Assembly: GCA_049975365.1 (NCBI GenBank)
Contig: JBNGDS010000004.1
Location: forward strand, 28,879-92,878
Direction: 5' to 3'
DNA: 64,000 nt
Origin: DSBG01 sp049975365
GTDB taxonomy: Bacteria > Desulfobacterota > Desulfomonilia > UBA1062
Shown: positions 1 through 8,612 of the stretch, in pieces
Layout: each line of letters opens with the position of its first letter
How positions within the stretch are numbered: the first letter of the stretch is position 1
Program-made: the position numbers and the translations under genes
The notes under the pieces: model-generated
Databases searched by the model: none
Told to the model about the DNA's origin: nothing
What the model saw: only the letters and a program-made list of their open reading frames with translations

Positions 1-360
1 GTGGGTGCGGCATTCGCGTGCCCGGACAGACATGTCATCAGTTATCAGGCGGACGGTGCGACACTGTATACACTCCAGGCCCTGGGAACCCAGGCAAAAG
101 AATCTTTGAACGTGATCACCCTGGTGTGTGCAAACAACAGGTATGATATCCTGAAGCTGGAGATGACCAGGCTGGGCGTGTTCGAACCTGCTGTGAATTC
201 AGCACATCTCATGGACCTTGGAAGGGTTGACTGGGTGAAGATTGGAGAGGGTTTCGGCATCCCGTCCGTTTCGGTCAGGACGGCTGAAGACCTTGCACGA
301 GAATTCAAGCGATCCCTGGAGGCCCAGGGGCCGAATCTCATCGAGATGGTTCTGTATTAG
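1..360 (+). CDS. ThDP-dependent enzyme, acetolactate synthase-like, C-terminal end (5' truncated by window)
   Basis: This is the last ~119 residues of a thiamine-diphosphate enzyme of the acetolactate synthase/benzoylformate decarboxylase family; the rest lies before the window. The visible part is the C-terminal ThDP-binding domain: QADGATLYTLQAL corresponds to the GDG-type ThDP/Mg motif (here ADG), followed by the strand ITLVCANNRYDIL and the helix-rich end VDWVKIGEGFGIPSVSVRTAED, which matches acetolactate-synthase paralogues rather than true IlvB as I remember them. The reading frame is open from base 1, so the apparent GTG at base 1 is not evidence for a start. The substrate cannot be told from this fragment. 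The next gene begins 21 bp downstream on the same strand. Confidence 0.75.
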   Translation: MGAAFACPDRHVISYQADGATLYTLQALGTQAKESLNVITLVCANNRYDILKLEMTRLGVFEPAVNSAHLMDLGRVDWVKIGEGFGIPSVSVRTAEDLAREFKRSLEAQGPNLIEMVLY

Positions 361-381
361 CGTATCAGGACACAGCTGAAC

Positions 382-1119
382 ATGGAAGATTTTCGGTCTT
401 GGCTCACACGGAGGCAGGTCATCAGGAAGGGAAGGGATCTCTTCATGAGCATGGCCTTCGTTTCGGTCTTTCCCATTCGAATCATGGCGTCTTCAAGGAA
501 CGAAAAATCCAAGGAGGATGGAATGAAACTCCCAGATCCCAGGATAGACGGGTCCATTTCAGTGGAAAAGGCGATAAAAGACCGGAGAACCGTTCGGTGG
601 TTCTCCGGGAAGGAAATCCGTGCCCAACAGCTTTCCCAGATTCTCTGGGCTGCGCAGGGCATCACCGATGACGCAGGATTCAAGCGGGCAGCTCCCTCTG
701 CTGGAGCTCTCTATCCCATGGACCTGTACACAGTTGTGGGGACCGGGTGTGTAGAAGGGTTCAGCCAGGGACTCTATCACTATGAACCAAGGAGTCATGT
801 CCTCTCGCTTGCACTCGGCGGCGATCACCGCGATGAGCTTGCCAGGGCATCACTCTCGCAGACATGGATGGCGAAAGCGCCTGTCAATATAGTCATCTGT
901 GCCGAGTATGAACGCATCACCCCCAAGTATGGATCGCGAGGGGAGCGATATGCGATGATCGAGGCGGGACATATTGCTCAGAATATCTTTCTTCAAGCCC
1001 AGGCGCTGGAACTCGAAGCAGGAATCGTGGGTGCATTCAACGATGATGACGTCATCCGGGTCATGAGGATCAAACCGACCCACAGGCCGCTGCTCATCAT
1101 GCCCATCGGGTATCGATAA
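382..1119 (+). CDS. SagB/ThcOx-type nitroreductase-family oxidoreductase
   Basis: Flavin (FMN) oxidoreductase of the nitroreductase fold, SagB/ThcOx subgroup. Diagnostic parts are the start of the domain (SVEKAIKDRRTVRWFSGKEI), the FMN/dimer segment RAAPSAGALYPMDLYTV, and the later HIAQNIFLQAQALELEAGIVGAF. Stand-alone proteins of this kind have poorly known substrates; they are not tied here to a peptide-heterocycle cluster. Start is ambiguous. The ATG at 382 gives 245 residues with a possible Tat-like leader (TRRQVIRKG followed by a hydrophobic stretch) but no good ribosome site. The ATG at 523 (MKLPDPRIDG) has AAGGAGG five bases upstream and gives a 198-residue cytoplasmic protein of usual family length. 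Confidence 0.8.
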   Translation: MEDFRSWLTRRQVIRKGRDLFMSMAFVSVFPIRIMASSRNEKSKEDGMKLPDPRIDGSISVEKAIKDRRTVRWFSGKEIRAQQLSQILWAAQGITDDAGFKRAAPSAGALYPMDLYTVVGTGCVEGFSQGLYHYEPRSHVLSLALGGDHRDELARASLSQTWMAKAPVNIVICAEYERITPKYGSRGERYAMIEAGHIAQNIFLQAQALELEAGIVGAFNDDDVIRVMRIKPTHRPLLIMPIGYR

Positions 1120-1202
1120 AACAGCTCTTGGTGTTGAGTAAAACCTGATATTCCCGTTGCGATTGCTCCCAACCAATGCCAGAAGACTGTATGATTACCT
1201 GT

Positions 1203-2141
1203 TCAACTGTTCATAAATTCTTCGACCATGGTGTTGACCACGGCTGGATACTCCTCGTGGGATGAGTGTCCGCAGTTCTCGAGAATTTCCACTCGAATGT
1301 TCGTCAAAAGACCCTTGAACCGCTGTGTGAGTGTCACATCGAGGTAGTGGTCGTTCCTGCCCCAGACAAGGAGGGTGCTGTGAGCAAGGGCTGACAGTAC
1401 TGATTCTGTCTCCTTCCAGCTCTGCCTTCGGGCGAGTTCGAGCTGCGCCTTCCGGTTATGGGAAAAGCGTAGCGGAAGATAGACCTCCCTGACCATGTCC
1501 TCGGTTACCAGCCGGGGCTGGAAAAAGGAATTTCTGAGTCTTTTCCTCACCCCCCGTCGTGAAATGAACGCCATGAGGAACGTTCCGATCAGAGGTCGTT
1601 TCAGCAGTTCCCACTCCAGCACATCCGGGACGTCAAGACCGCTGGAGTCTATGAGTATGAGCCGTTCGACCCTGAGGGGATGGCAGGATGCAAACGAGAG
1701 GGCCCATCCGCCTCCCCAGGAGTGGCCGAGCAGCGTTGCACTCTCGAGGGAATGAGCGTCCATGAAACTCAGCAGCGTCTGCCGCATCGTATCCAGGCCC
1801 TCATGACTTCTGGATGTGAGAGGATACGTATACCCGTATCCCGGCATGTCGAGCGCATATACTGAAAACTGCCGTGCCAGTTGTGGAAGGTTGTTTCTGA
1901 AGGAATAGAGCCACATGCCTCCGCCGTGGACCATGATGAGGGGTTTCCCCGATCCTTCATGGAGAAAGTGAATGTTCCAGTCAGTTGTTGAGCAGTACTG
2001 AGAGTGCACTGTTTTCAGGTATGCCGAATCAGCACGGAGATCAGTGCGTACTCGTCTCAGGGGCACTGCATGGTTCGGGCCAGAGGTACGATCAGGATCC
2101 TGTGTACCAGCACTGCTGGAGGATTCATCTATTCCAGGCAT
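1203..2141 (-). CDS. alpha/beta hydrolase
   Basis: Alpha/beta-hydrolase fold enzyme of 312 residues. Visible features are the oxyanion segment VHGGGMW, the nucleophile elbow GHSWGG (Ser in the centre), DSSGLDVP after strand beta-6, the acid region LLVWGRNDHYLD and the catalytic-His region ENCGHSSHEEYP. The layout resembles meta-cleavage-product hydrolases and related C-C or ester hydrolases, but the substrate is not predictable. About 60 residues before the fold are low-complexity and Ser/Arg rich with no signal peptide. The ATG at 2141 has a GAGGGAGA ribosome site about ten bases upstream. It stands alone, divergent from hflK. Confidence 0.8.
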   Translation of the reverse strand: MPGIDESSSSAGTQDPDRTSGPNHAVPLRRVRTDLRADSAYLKTVHSQYCSTTDWNIHFLHEGSGKPLIMVHGGGMWLYSFRNNLPQLARQFSVYALDMPGYGYTYPLTSRSHEGLDTMRQTLLSFMDAHSLESATLLGHSWGGGWALSFASCHPLRVERLILIDSSGLDVPDVLEWELLKRPLIGTFLMAFISRRGVRKRLRNSFFQPRLVTEDMVREVYLPLRFSHNRKAQLELARRQSWKETESVLSALAHSTLLVWGRNDHYLDVTLTQRFKGLLTNIRVEILENCGHSSHEEYPAVVNTMVEEFMNS

Positions 2142-2319
2142 GTCCGGGTCTCCCTCAGGTGTATTCTATAGGCTGGGTGTGTGGTTTACAACCGCGATCT
2201 CTCTTGGGAAGCAGCGCTCGACTCCTTGAGAGTTCAAAACATTGACATCGAGGGTCCCAGAGGTTACCATCAAAAGAGAGGCGCTTTTATTTTCAGAGCT
2301 TCAGAAAGGAGTTGTGAAC

Positions 2320-3369
2320 ATGTCGTGGGATCCGCGGAATCAAGGAGGCTTTCAGGGGAACGAAAAAGATATCGGGGACATCATCCGTCAGGCTACCGCG
2401 GGATTCAAGGGGATGAAATCCAGCGGAATGAGTTACTGGCCCTGGGTGATTCTCATCATCCTCATTGCAGGAGCGATCCTGACCTCCGCATACACAATCC
2501 CCGCCGGACACAGAGGTGTTGTGCTCAGGTTCGGGAAGTTCACCAACATGGTGATGCCGGGACTGCACTTCAAGATCCCCTTCGGGGTAGACCAGGTCTT
2601 CAAGGTTCATGTGGACAAGGTTGATACCGAATCCTTTGGATTCAGAACCGTGAAGCCCGGAATACGCAGCGTCTTCGAGAAGGATTCTGAAAGCCTGCGG
2701 GAGGCCCTCATGCTCACGGGAGACCTGAACGTGATCGACATGGAGTGGATTGTCCAGTATCGCAGGGAAGATCCGAGGAGGTTCCTCTTCGCCATCAATG
2801 ACCCCATCCAGACGATCCGTGACATCAGCGAGTCTGTCATACGCCGCATCGTGGGGGATGGCAGCTTCGACTACGTCCTCCAGAACCGGGAAGAGGTGAA
2901 CAGTACTTTCAGAGAAGAACTCCAGGAAATCCTGGATAGCTATGAGAGTGGCATCAGGATTGTGAACGTACGGCTGCAGAACGTGGTTCCGCCTGACGCG
3001 GTCAGGGGGGCGTTCAACGAGGTGAACGAGGCCCAGCAGATGAGGGAGCGACTCATCAACGAGGCCCAGGAGATCTACAACCGTGAGATACCCAAGGCCA
3101 GAGGCGAGGCTGATCGCGTCATCAACAATGCCCAGGGGTACGCCCTCGAGCGTGTGAACAGGGCAAAAGGTGACTCCTCACGATTTGCCGATGTCCTGAA
3201 AGAGTACCGGTCCGCCAAGGAGGTGACCCGGCAGAGACTCTATCTCGAGACATTCCAGGAGATTATCCCCAATGCAAAAGAGATCTTCGTGATCGACAGT
3301 GACCAGAAAACCATTCTTCCACTTCTCAACCTTGACAAACAGAACCTGATGGAAGGGGGTGCCAAGTGA
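2320..3369 (+). CDS. hflK: HflK, membrane protease modulator (SPFH/prohibitin family)
   Basis: HflK forms with HflC a membrane complex that encloses and modulates the FtsH protease. The 349-residue protein has a Gly/Asn-rich cytoplasmic N-terminus (SWDPRNQGGF), one membrane segment (YWPWVILIILIAGAILTSAY, about residues 43-62), then the SPFH domain beginning IPAGHRGVVLRFGKF and a long charged coiled coil (ERLINEAQEIYNREIPKARG). The start ATG at 2320 is preceded by AGAAAGGAG; the longer frame from 2242 adds 26 residues unlike HflK. The stop overlaps the hflC start (GTGA), so the pair is translationally coupled. Compared with E. coli HflK the N-terminal Gly-rich region is short. Confidence 0.93.
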   Translation: MSWDPRNQGGFQGNEKDIGDIIRQATAGFKGMKSSGMSYWPWVILIILIAGAILTSAYTIPAGHRGVVLRFGKFTNMVMPGLHFKIPFGVDQVFKVHVDKVDTESFGFRTVKPGIRSVFEKDSESLREALMLTGDLNVIDMEWIVQYRREDPRRFLFAINDPIQTIRDISESVIRRIVGDGSFDYVLQNREEVNSTFREELQEILDSYESGIRIVNVRLQNVVPPDAVRGAFNEVNEAQQMRERLINEAQEIYNREIPKARGEADRVINNAQGYALERVNRAKGDSSRFADVLKEYRSAKEVTRQRLYLETFQEIIPNAKEIFVIDSDQKTILPLLNLDKQNLMEGGAK

Positions 3370-4313
3370 AGACATTCAGTTCAGCCATCATCATCGTCGT
3401 CATTGGCGCGTTTTTCGTTCTCACCGGCATGTTCTATGCCGTGCCAGAATACGAGCAGGTCGTCATCACCCAGTTCGGTAAGCCAGTGCGGGCTGTCACC
3501 GATACAGGGCTGAAGATCAAGCTCCCGTTCATCCAGACGATTACCCGCTACGACAAGCGAATCATGAGATGGGATGGTGCCCCGGTGGAAGTCCCTACAC
3601 GGGACAAGCGCTTCATCTGGGTGGATACCACCGCTAGGTGGAAAATCGTGAACCCCATGCGGTTTCTGCAGGTCATCGGCACCTATGAACAGGCCTATGC
3701 CCGGCTCGACGACACCATCGACTCGGTGGTAAAGGATTATGTGTCCTCGAACAATCTGGTGGAACTTGTCAGAAACGGCGAACTCAATGTTGCCGTCATT
3801 GATGAGAGCACCGATTCAGATGTCGTGTTCCCTGACCAGGATGCTGAGACCAAGATCGAATTTGGAAGAGAGCTGATTAGCCGGGCCATTCTCGCCGAGG
3901 CTGCAAAAGCAATGCCCGATTTCGGAATGGAACTCGTGGATGTGCGCTTCAAGCGCATCAACTATGTTGATAGTGTTCAGAAGAAGGTTTTTGAGCGAAT
4001 GATCTCCGAGCGCAAACGCATCGCCTCACAGTACCGATCCGAAGGTGAAGGGAAAAAGTCTGAAATTTTAGGACAGATGGAAAAGGATCTTCTTGGAATC
4101 AGCTCCACGGCTTTCAGAAGATCCGAGGAGATAAAGGGAAAGGCGGATGCGGAAGCCACACAGATCTATGGCCAGGCCTATGGCCAGGATCCTGAATTCT
4201 ACACCTTCTACAAGACCCTGGAGACCTACCGGCAGACTGGTTTCAAAAACGCTACCGTGATTCTTGGCACTGATTCGGAGTACTATTCCCGCCTCATGAG
4301 TCCAAGAAAGTAG
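3366..4313 (+). CDS. hflC: HflC, membrane protease modulator (SPFH/prohibitin family)
   Basis: Partner of HflK. It has an N-terminal membrane anchor (AIIIVVIGAFFVLTGMFY, about residues 7-24), then the SPFH domain (VPEYEQVVITQFGKPV, LKIKLPFIQTITRYDKRI) and the family's coiled-coil region with MISERKRIASQYRSEGEGK, which is the HflC signature. Length (315) is normal. GTG start at 3366 overlaps the hflK stop by four bases. A strong terminator follows 14 bases after the stop, so hflK-hflC is a two-gene operon. Confidence 0.93.
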   Translation: MKTFSSAIIIVVIGAFFVLTGMFYAVPEYEQVVITQFGKPVRAVTDTGLKIKLPFIQTITRYDKRIMRWDGAPVEVPTRDKRFIWVDTTARWKIVNPMRFLQVIGTYEQAYARLDDTIDSVVKDYVSSNNLVELVRNGELNVAVIDESTDSDVVFPDQDAETKIEFGRELISRAILAEAAKAMPDFGMELVDVRFKRINYVDSVQKKVFERMISERKRIASQYRSEGEGKKSEILGQMEKDLLGISSTAFRRSEEIKGKADAEATQIYGQAYGQDPEFYTFYKTLETYRQTGFKNATVILGTDSEYYSRLMSPRK

Positions 4314-4327
4314 ACCGGAACAAAAAA

Positions 4328-4380
4328 GCGGCCTCACTGAGCCCAGGTGCAGGATTCCTGCTCACGTGAGGCCGCATTTT
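4328..4380 (+). terminator. rho-independent terminator after hflKC
   Basis: The left arm GCGGCCTCACTGAGC (4328-4342) pairs with GCTCACGTGAGGCCGC ending at 4375, with one bulge, followed by TTTT. A run of six A precedes it, so it may also work weakly on the other strand. It closes the hflKC transcript and separates it from the zinc-uptake operon. Confidence 0.85.
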
Positions 4381-4552
4381 CATGGTGATATCTCAGTGGA
4401 CAAAGACTCAGGGTGGTGGCTTAGGCCACGAACGCTCCATGAGAGAGGAACCCCTCCACTGGTACATGACAGCGAATGTTCGGTGGAGCCATGATTCCGA
4501 TCAGGGAGTGTCCTTTGGCATGTCAGAGAAAAACTCTTTGAGCGAAAATTCC

Positions 4553-4580
4553 TTGACACATGAGGGCGCGATACTACTAT
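4553..4580 (+). promoter_or_regulatory. sigma-70-type promoter of the zinc-uptake operon
   Basis: A perfect TTGACA (4553-4558) is followed after 16 bases by TACTAT (4575-4580), a fair -10 element. The predicted transcription start near 4587 falls inside the inverted-repeat operator, as expected for a repressible promoter. Confidence 0.6.
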
Positions 4581-4605
4581 AGCAATGGTAATACTTTGTA
4601 GTACC
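4570..4605. promoter_or_regulatory. candidate operator (three half-sites) overlapping the zinc operon promoter
   Basis: GGTAATACTTTGTAGTACC (4587-4605) is a dyad of the form GGTAnTAC-N3-GTAnTACC. A further half-site, GATACTAC (4570-4577), is the near-complement of GTAGTACC (4598-4605) and covers the -10 element. The arrangement of related half-sites over -10/+1, just before a ribbon-helix-helix gene, suggests autoregulation by that protein. This is inference from layout; no match to a known Zur box is claimed. Confidence 0.5.
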
Positions 4606-4620
4606 AACGAGGAGACTGTC

Positions 4621-4878
4621 ATGAAAAAGCATGAAATCATCAGCTTCAAGGTGGACGAGAACCTCTTCGACGCCATCAAGGACCTTCCCAATCGTTCGGA
4701 ATTCATCCGGGCAGCCATCGTCTCTGCCATGGGAAGCACCTGTCCGCTGTGCAACGGGTCGGGCATGCTCAGCCCCAAACAGAAGGAGCACTGGGATGAA
4801 TTTTCCACAATGCATTCCGTCGAGACCTGTGATGAATGCAACGAGCGATACATCACGTGTTCGAGAATCAAGGGGTGA
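4621..4878 (+). CDS. ribbon-helix-helix regulator with Cys-rich metal-binding tail, likely controls znuABC
   Basis: Small protein of 85 residues. Residues 5-38 (IISFKVDENLFDAIKDL then SEFIRAAI) fit the ribbon-helix-helix DNA-binding fold of the CopG/NikR type. The tail holds C41-x2-C44 (CPLCNGSG) and C70-x2-C73 with C80 (CDECNERYITC), plus H57 and H65, which look like a metal site. It is the first gene of the operon, three bases before znuA, with a GAGGAG ribosome site; the longer frame from 4585 would overlap the operator. I infer a zinc-responsive repressor. It is not Zur (no Fur fold) and not NikR (no ACT-like domain, NikR His pattern absent). Confidence 0.7.
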   Translation: MKKHEIISFKVDENLFDAIKDLPNRSEFIRAAIVSAMGSTCPLCNGSGMLSPKQKEHWDEFSTMHSVETCDECNERYITCSRIKG

Positions 4879-4881
4879 TCA

Positions 4882-5850
4882 ATGATCGGAAGGAAGCATC
4901 GGCTATCACTGGCGCATTCACGAGGGCTGCGAAGCATTGTGACAGTTGCATCTGCTCTGATCTGTGTGCTCATTGTCGGACTGCCCCAGGCCCTATCCGG
5001 GAATGAAAGGGAACAGACCCTCAAGATCTTCGTGAGTGTGCTCCCACAGGCCTACTTCGTTGAGCGTGTCGGTGGGGATCGTGTCGATGTATCGGTGATG
5101 GTCGGTCCCGGTCAGTCGCCTCACACATACGAACCTGCGGCACGGCAGATGGCGGACATCTCGAGAGCAGATATGTACTTTCGCGTGGGAGTTCCGTTCG
5201 AACACGGTCTGATCCCGAAGATCAGGAATATGTTCCCGGATCTTGCCATTGTTGATACCCGTGAGAACGTGGACATGCTCTTCTTTACTGACACTGAGCA
5301 CCATGAGGAACATGGCCATGAACATCATGGAGACGAAGGCGGGGCCCCTGATCCTCACATCTGGCTCGATCCCAAGCGGGTGAAGATCCAGGCACACACC
5401 ATTGCTCAGACACTTGTTCGGATAGATCCGGATCATGAAGGTCTCTACAGGAAGAACCTCGAAGGATTCCTCGAGGATCTTGACAGGCTCGATCGTGATA
5501 TCAGTCGTTCCCTCAGCCCGTATCGGGGTACGAAGCTCTACGTCTTTCACCCGGCGTTCGGATATTTCGCAGATTCCTACGGCCTGATCCAGGTGGCCTT
5601 CGAGAGTGAAGGCAAAGAGCCAAGCGCCAGGCAACTTGCAGACCTCATCGAGCAGGCACGTTCGGATGGTGTGAAGGTGATTTTCGTGCAGCCACAATTT
5701 TCCCGCAGAAACGCCCAGGCCGTCGCACGTGCGATCGATGGAGCAGTCGTACCCATAGATCCCCTCCCCAGAGACTATCTCACACAGATGCGGGATATGG
5801 CTCAGGCCATTCAGACAGCACTTGCAGATCGCGGTGATTTAGGGATTTGA
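4882..5850 (+). CDS. znuA: ZnuA-like zinc ABC transporter substrate-binding protein
   Basis: Periplasmic zinc-binding protein of the cluster A-I (ZnuA/TroA) family, 322 residues. A signal peptide is visible (basic start, hydrophobic TVASALICVLIVGL around residues 21-34, likely cleavage near ALSG-N). Metal ligands of the family are present: H81 in SPHTYEP, H159 in PHIWLDP, and a later His in VFHPAFGYF. Between residues 140 and 150 there is a His/Glu-rich loop (HHEEHGHEHHGDE), typical of zinc rather than manganese binders. It is followed 18 bases later by the ATPase and permease genes. Confidence 0.92.
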   Translation: MIGRKHRLSLAHSRGLRSIVTVASALICVLIVGLPQALSGNEREQTLKIFVSVLPQAYFVERVGGDRVDVSVMVGPGQSPHTYEPAARQMADISRADMYFRVGVPFEHGLIPKIRNMFPDLAIVDTRENVDMLFFTDTEHHEEHGHEHHGDEGGAPDPHIWLDPKRVKIQAHTIAQTLVRIDPDHEGLYRKNLEGFLEDLDRLDRDISRSLSPYRGTKLYVFHPAFGYFADSYGLIQVAFESEGKEPSARQLADLIEQARSDGVKVIFVQPQFSRRNAQAVARAIDGAVVPIDPLPRDYLTQMRDMAQAIQTALADRGDLGI

Positions 5851-5868
5851 CGCACCGGAGGAGGTGGT

Positions 5869-6621
5869 ATGAACCCGGTAATCGAATTCACACAGGTCAG
5901 CTTTTCCTATAATGGGGCGCCTGTGCTGGAGAATGTCGATCTTACGGTACACGAGAAAGAATTTCTCTCCTTGGTCGGGCCGAACGGGGGAGGGAAGACA
6001 ACCATCTTGAAACTCGTTCTCGGACTCATCAAACCCACCTATGGGACCGTGAAGGTCTTCGGGAATTCACCCGTCAAGGCACGGGTGCGCATCGGCTATA
6101 TGCCCCAGCACGCTTCTCTCGACCCGATGTTTCCCGTAAATGTCCTGGATGTGGTGCTCATGGGAAGGCTGGGCCATGGTATGAACATGGGCTTTTACCG
6201 GGGAAAAGACAAGAAGGCAGCCCAGGATGCGCTCAGGAAAGTCGAGATGCTGGATGCACGCGATAAGCCGTTTTCAGAGCTTTCGGGAGGGCAGGCGCAG
6301 AGGGTGCTCATTGCCAGGGCACTGGCAACGAGCCCGGATCTCCTGATTCTTGACGAACCCACGGCAAACGTTGATATCGCTGTCGAGACCGAATTGTACG
6401 AGATCCTGAAGGAGATCAACAAAGACATGACCATCGTGCTGGTTACCCACGATCTCGGATTCGTCTCACGGTACGTGACGAATGTTGCATGTGTGAATCG
6501 CAGAGTTCTCGAGCACCCGACGTGTGACATATCAGGTGAGATGATCCATGAAATCTACGGAAGTCATGTGCACATGGTCAGGCATGATGCCATTTCCACC
6601 AGGGAGAGCCCTCGTGATTGA
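5869..6621 (+). CDS. znuC: ZnuC-like metal ABC transporter ATP-binding protein
   Basis: ATPase subunit of the zinc importer, 250 residues. Walker A is GPNGGGKTT, the signature is LSGGQAQR, Walker B is LLILDEPT and the switch His is in VLVTHDLGF. The ATG at 5869 follows GGAGGAGG. The end overlaps the permease start by eight bases, indicating coupling. Cytoplasmic, works as a dimer with ZnuB. Confidence 0.93.
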   Translation: MNPVIEFTQVSFSYNGAPVLENVDLTVHEKEFLSLVGPNGGGKTTILKLVLGLIKPTYGTVKVFGNSPVKARVRIGYMPQHASLDPMFPVNVLDVVLMGRLGHGMNMGFYRGKDKKAAQDALRKVEMLDARDKPFSELSGGQAQRVLIARALATSPDLLILDEPTANVDIAVETELYEILKEINKDMTIVLVTHDLGFVSRYVTNVACVNRRVLEHPTCDISGEMIHEIYGSHVHMVRHDAISTRESPRD

Positions 6622-7462
6622 GTTTGTGACCGACCTCCAGCAGCTGAGATTCCTTCAGTATGCTCTCTTCACGGGGATCCTTGCGAGCATTGCCTGTGGA
6701 ATCATCGGGAGCTATGTGGTCACCAGGCGTATTACCTATATGGCTGGCGCCATAGCCCACAGTGTACTCGGTGGAATGGGGGCGGCACGGTATGTTCAGG
6801 TTGTCTTCGGGTGGGACTGGGCAACACCGATGTTCGGCGCCGTCATCGCATCTCTGATATCTGCTCTCATTATCGGAATCGTCAGCCTGAAGGCACGGCA
6901 GCGGGAAGACACAGTTATCGGAGCTGTGTGGGCGATCGGCATGGCCATCGGCATTCTCTTTATCTTCAGGACACCGGGCTACAACGAAGATCTCATGAGC
7001 TATCTCTTCGGGAATATCCTGATGGTTTCTCCCAACGAACTCTGGATGATCGCGGGTCTTGACGCCCTGGTAATCGTCGTGGGCCTGCTCTTCTACAACC
7101 AGCTGCTCGCCGTGTGCTTTGATGAAGAGTTTGCACGCCTCCGGGGCATTCATGTCGAGTTCTACCATCTCCTTCTCCTGTGTCTCACTGCCCTGACGGT
7201 TGTCCTGCTGGTCAGTGTTGTGGGCATCGTTCTGGTGATCGCCCTCTTGACCCTTCCGGCTGCAACGGCCGGTCACTTCTCCAGAAAGCTCTGGCACATG
7301 ATGGCCCTGGCAACACTGTTCACGATCCTCCTCACAACAGCAGGGTTGTCCCTCAGTTATGGGCCGAATCTTCCCCCGGGAGCGACGACCATCGTATTAT
7401 CGGGTGCCTTCTACCTCATTGTGGTGATTTCAGTGCGGATGGTGCGCAGCTGGCGACTGTAA
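6614..7462 (+). CDS. znuB: ZnuB-like metal ABC transporter permease
   Basis: Membrane subunit of the zinc importer (ABC-3 family), 282 residues, with about eight hydrophobic segments starting at LQYALFTGILASIACGIIGS. Family features include the segment YMAGAIAHSVLGGMGAA (His-Ser-x-Leu-GG) and DEEFARLRGIHVEFYHL. I start it at the GTG at 6614, which has AGGGAGAG six bases upstream and gives the usual N-terminus; the frame is open back to 6548, but that would add 22 residues unlike the family and a larger overlap with znuC. Confidence 0.9.
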   Translation: MIEFVTDLQQLRFLQYALFTGILASIACGIIGSYVVTRRITYMAGAIAHSVLGGMGAARYVQVVFGWDWATPMFGAVIASLISALIIGIVSLKARQREDTVIGAVWAIGMAIGILFIFRTPGYNEDLMSYLFGNILMVSPNELWMIAGLDALVIVVGLLFYNQLLAVCFDEEFARLRGIHVEFYHLLLLCLTALTVVLLVSVVGIVLVIALLTLPAATAGHFSRKLWHMMALATLFTILLTTAGLSLSYGPNLPPGATTIVLSGAFYLIVVISVRMVRSWRL

Positions 7463-7606
7463 TCGCTCCACTGTCTGCCCCGAGGATCTGGTGAAATGTC
7501 GCGCGCATGGACCAACACGGTGGAGCAGTGCCTGCACCTGGTATTTTCGCTTCACGGGATTACTATGGAAGAGTGTGGGTGAAGTGAACACTCTGTGAGG
7601 TGATGA

Positions 7607-8497
7607 ATGAACCTGATGAATATGCGGATGAACAGATTTGTGACCAGGGCATTGAGCACCATGGTGGTCTTTCTGACTCTCAGTTTGGGGATCCTGTCTT
7701 CGCCTGTACTGGGAAACAGCCAGGATGAAAACAGTCTCGTGAGTCTCGGGAACACCGTTACCGTGGAGAAAGAACAGGTTGTCGAGGGTGCCGTAGCCAT
7801 CGGCGGGGATGTGAATGTGTACGGTACAGTCCGTGAAGATGTCGTCTCTATCGGGGGGTCCGTATTCCTTGGACCCGAGGCAACAGTCCACGGGGACATC
7901 ATCTCGATCGGGGGATCTGTGATCAGGCAGGAAGGATCGAGGGTTGGAGGGAAGATCACGGTGTTCGACACCTCCGACGTGTCCGGGCTCTTTTCATTCT
8001 TCACAAAAGAACACATGCCCAGTATGCCCGAGATACCAAGGGGATTCAGCATCATATCATTCCTCGGGTACCTGGCCCTTGCACTCCTTGTCGTGCTGAT
8101 CATCCCCGGAACTGTCGGGTATGTCTCGTTTCAGATTGAATTCAACACGGGAAGAGTGTTTCTGTGGGGTGTGCTGGGCATGGTCCTGATCGCTCCCGTG
8201 GCATTCATTCTCGCCGTATCCATCGTGGGTATCGTGCTGATTCCCGTTGAACTGATTCTCGTGGCCGCTGCTTTTCTCCTTGGCTCCATATCCGTTGCGC
8301 AGCTCATCGGGAAGAAGATCACCGTGGCAGTGAAGAGACCGGGAAGAACGATTCTTGTAGAGACCCTGCTCGGAACGATTGTGCTATGGCTGATCGGGCT
8401 CATCCCCGTATTCGGGTGGATCGTGAAGATCCTTGTCCTGCTCTTCGGGTTCGGGGGTGTCATCCAGGGTATTCTTTCCCACAGGAGGGCTCTCTAA
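7607..8497 (+). CDS. membrane protein with bactofilin-like polymer-forming domain
   Basis: A 296-residue protein with a signal peptide (LSTMVVFLTLSLGILSSPVLG). A short beta-solenoid-like region follows, built of repeats around VAIGGDVNVYGTVREDVVSIGGSVFLGPEATVHGD (written here in part), where IGG recurs every ~20 residues. After a Met/Pro-rich linker come four or five hydrophobic segments (ISFLGYLALALLVVLIIPG; VLGMVLIAPVAFILAV; IGLIPVFGWIVKILVLLFGF). The same order, secreted bactofilin-like strand repeats before a membrane part, is common in uncharacterised envelope proteins. No partner gene is obvious: znuB ends 144 bases upstream and the next gene is convergent. Confidence 0.7.
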   Translation: MNLMNMRMNRFVTRALSTMVVFLTLSLGILSSPVLGNSQDENSLVSLGNTVTVEKEQVVEGAVAIGGDVNVYGTVREDVVSIGGSVFLGPEATVHGDIISIGGSVIRQEGSRVGGKITVFDTSDVSGLFSFFTKEHMPSMPEIPRGFSIISFLGYLALALLVVLIIPGTVGYVSFQIEFNTGRVFLWGVLGMVLIAPVAFILAVSIVGIVLIPVELILVAAAFLLGSISVAQLIGKKITVAVKRPGRTILVETLLGTIVLWLIGLIPVFGWIVKILVLLFGFGGVIQGILSHRRAL

Positions 8498-8547
8498 AAG
8501 ATAGGGAGGCGCGCACATACTCCACTGTGCGCAGGGAACCACATGAT

Positions 8548-8578
8548 AAAAAAACCGGATCCGATTCATCGGATCCGG
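8548..8578 (-). terminator. rho-independent terminator for the flavin-binding protein gene
   Basis: The ten-base perfect stem CCGGATCCGA/TCGGATCCGG (8555-8578, loop TTCA) is preceded on the plus strand by seven A, giving a T run when read on the minus strand. It lies 35 bases after the stop of the minus-strand gene ending at 8613, between convergent genes. Confidence 0.75.
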
Positions 8579-8612
8579 ATATCGGTGCTCCCACGGTAAG
8601 GGAGGCAGTACT

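Noticed and set aside
7464..7530. Inverted repeat GCTCCAC/GTGGAGC after znuB
   Set aside because: The loop would be over 40 bases and no T run follows, so I do not call a terminator.
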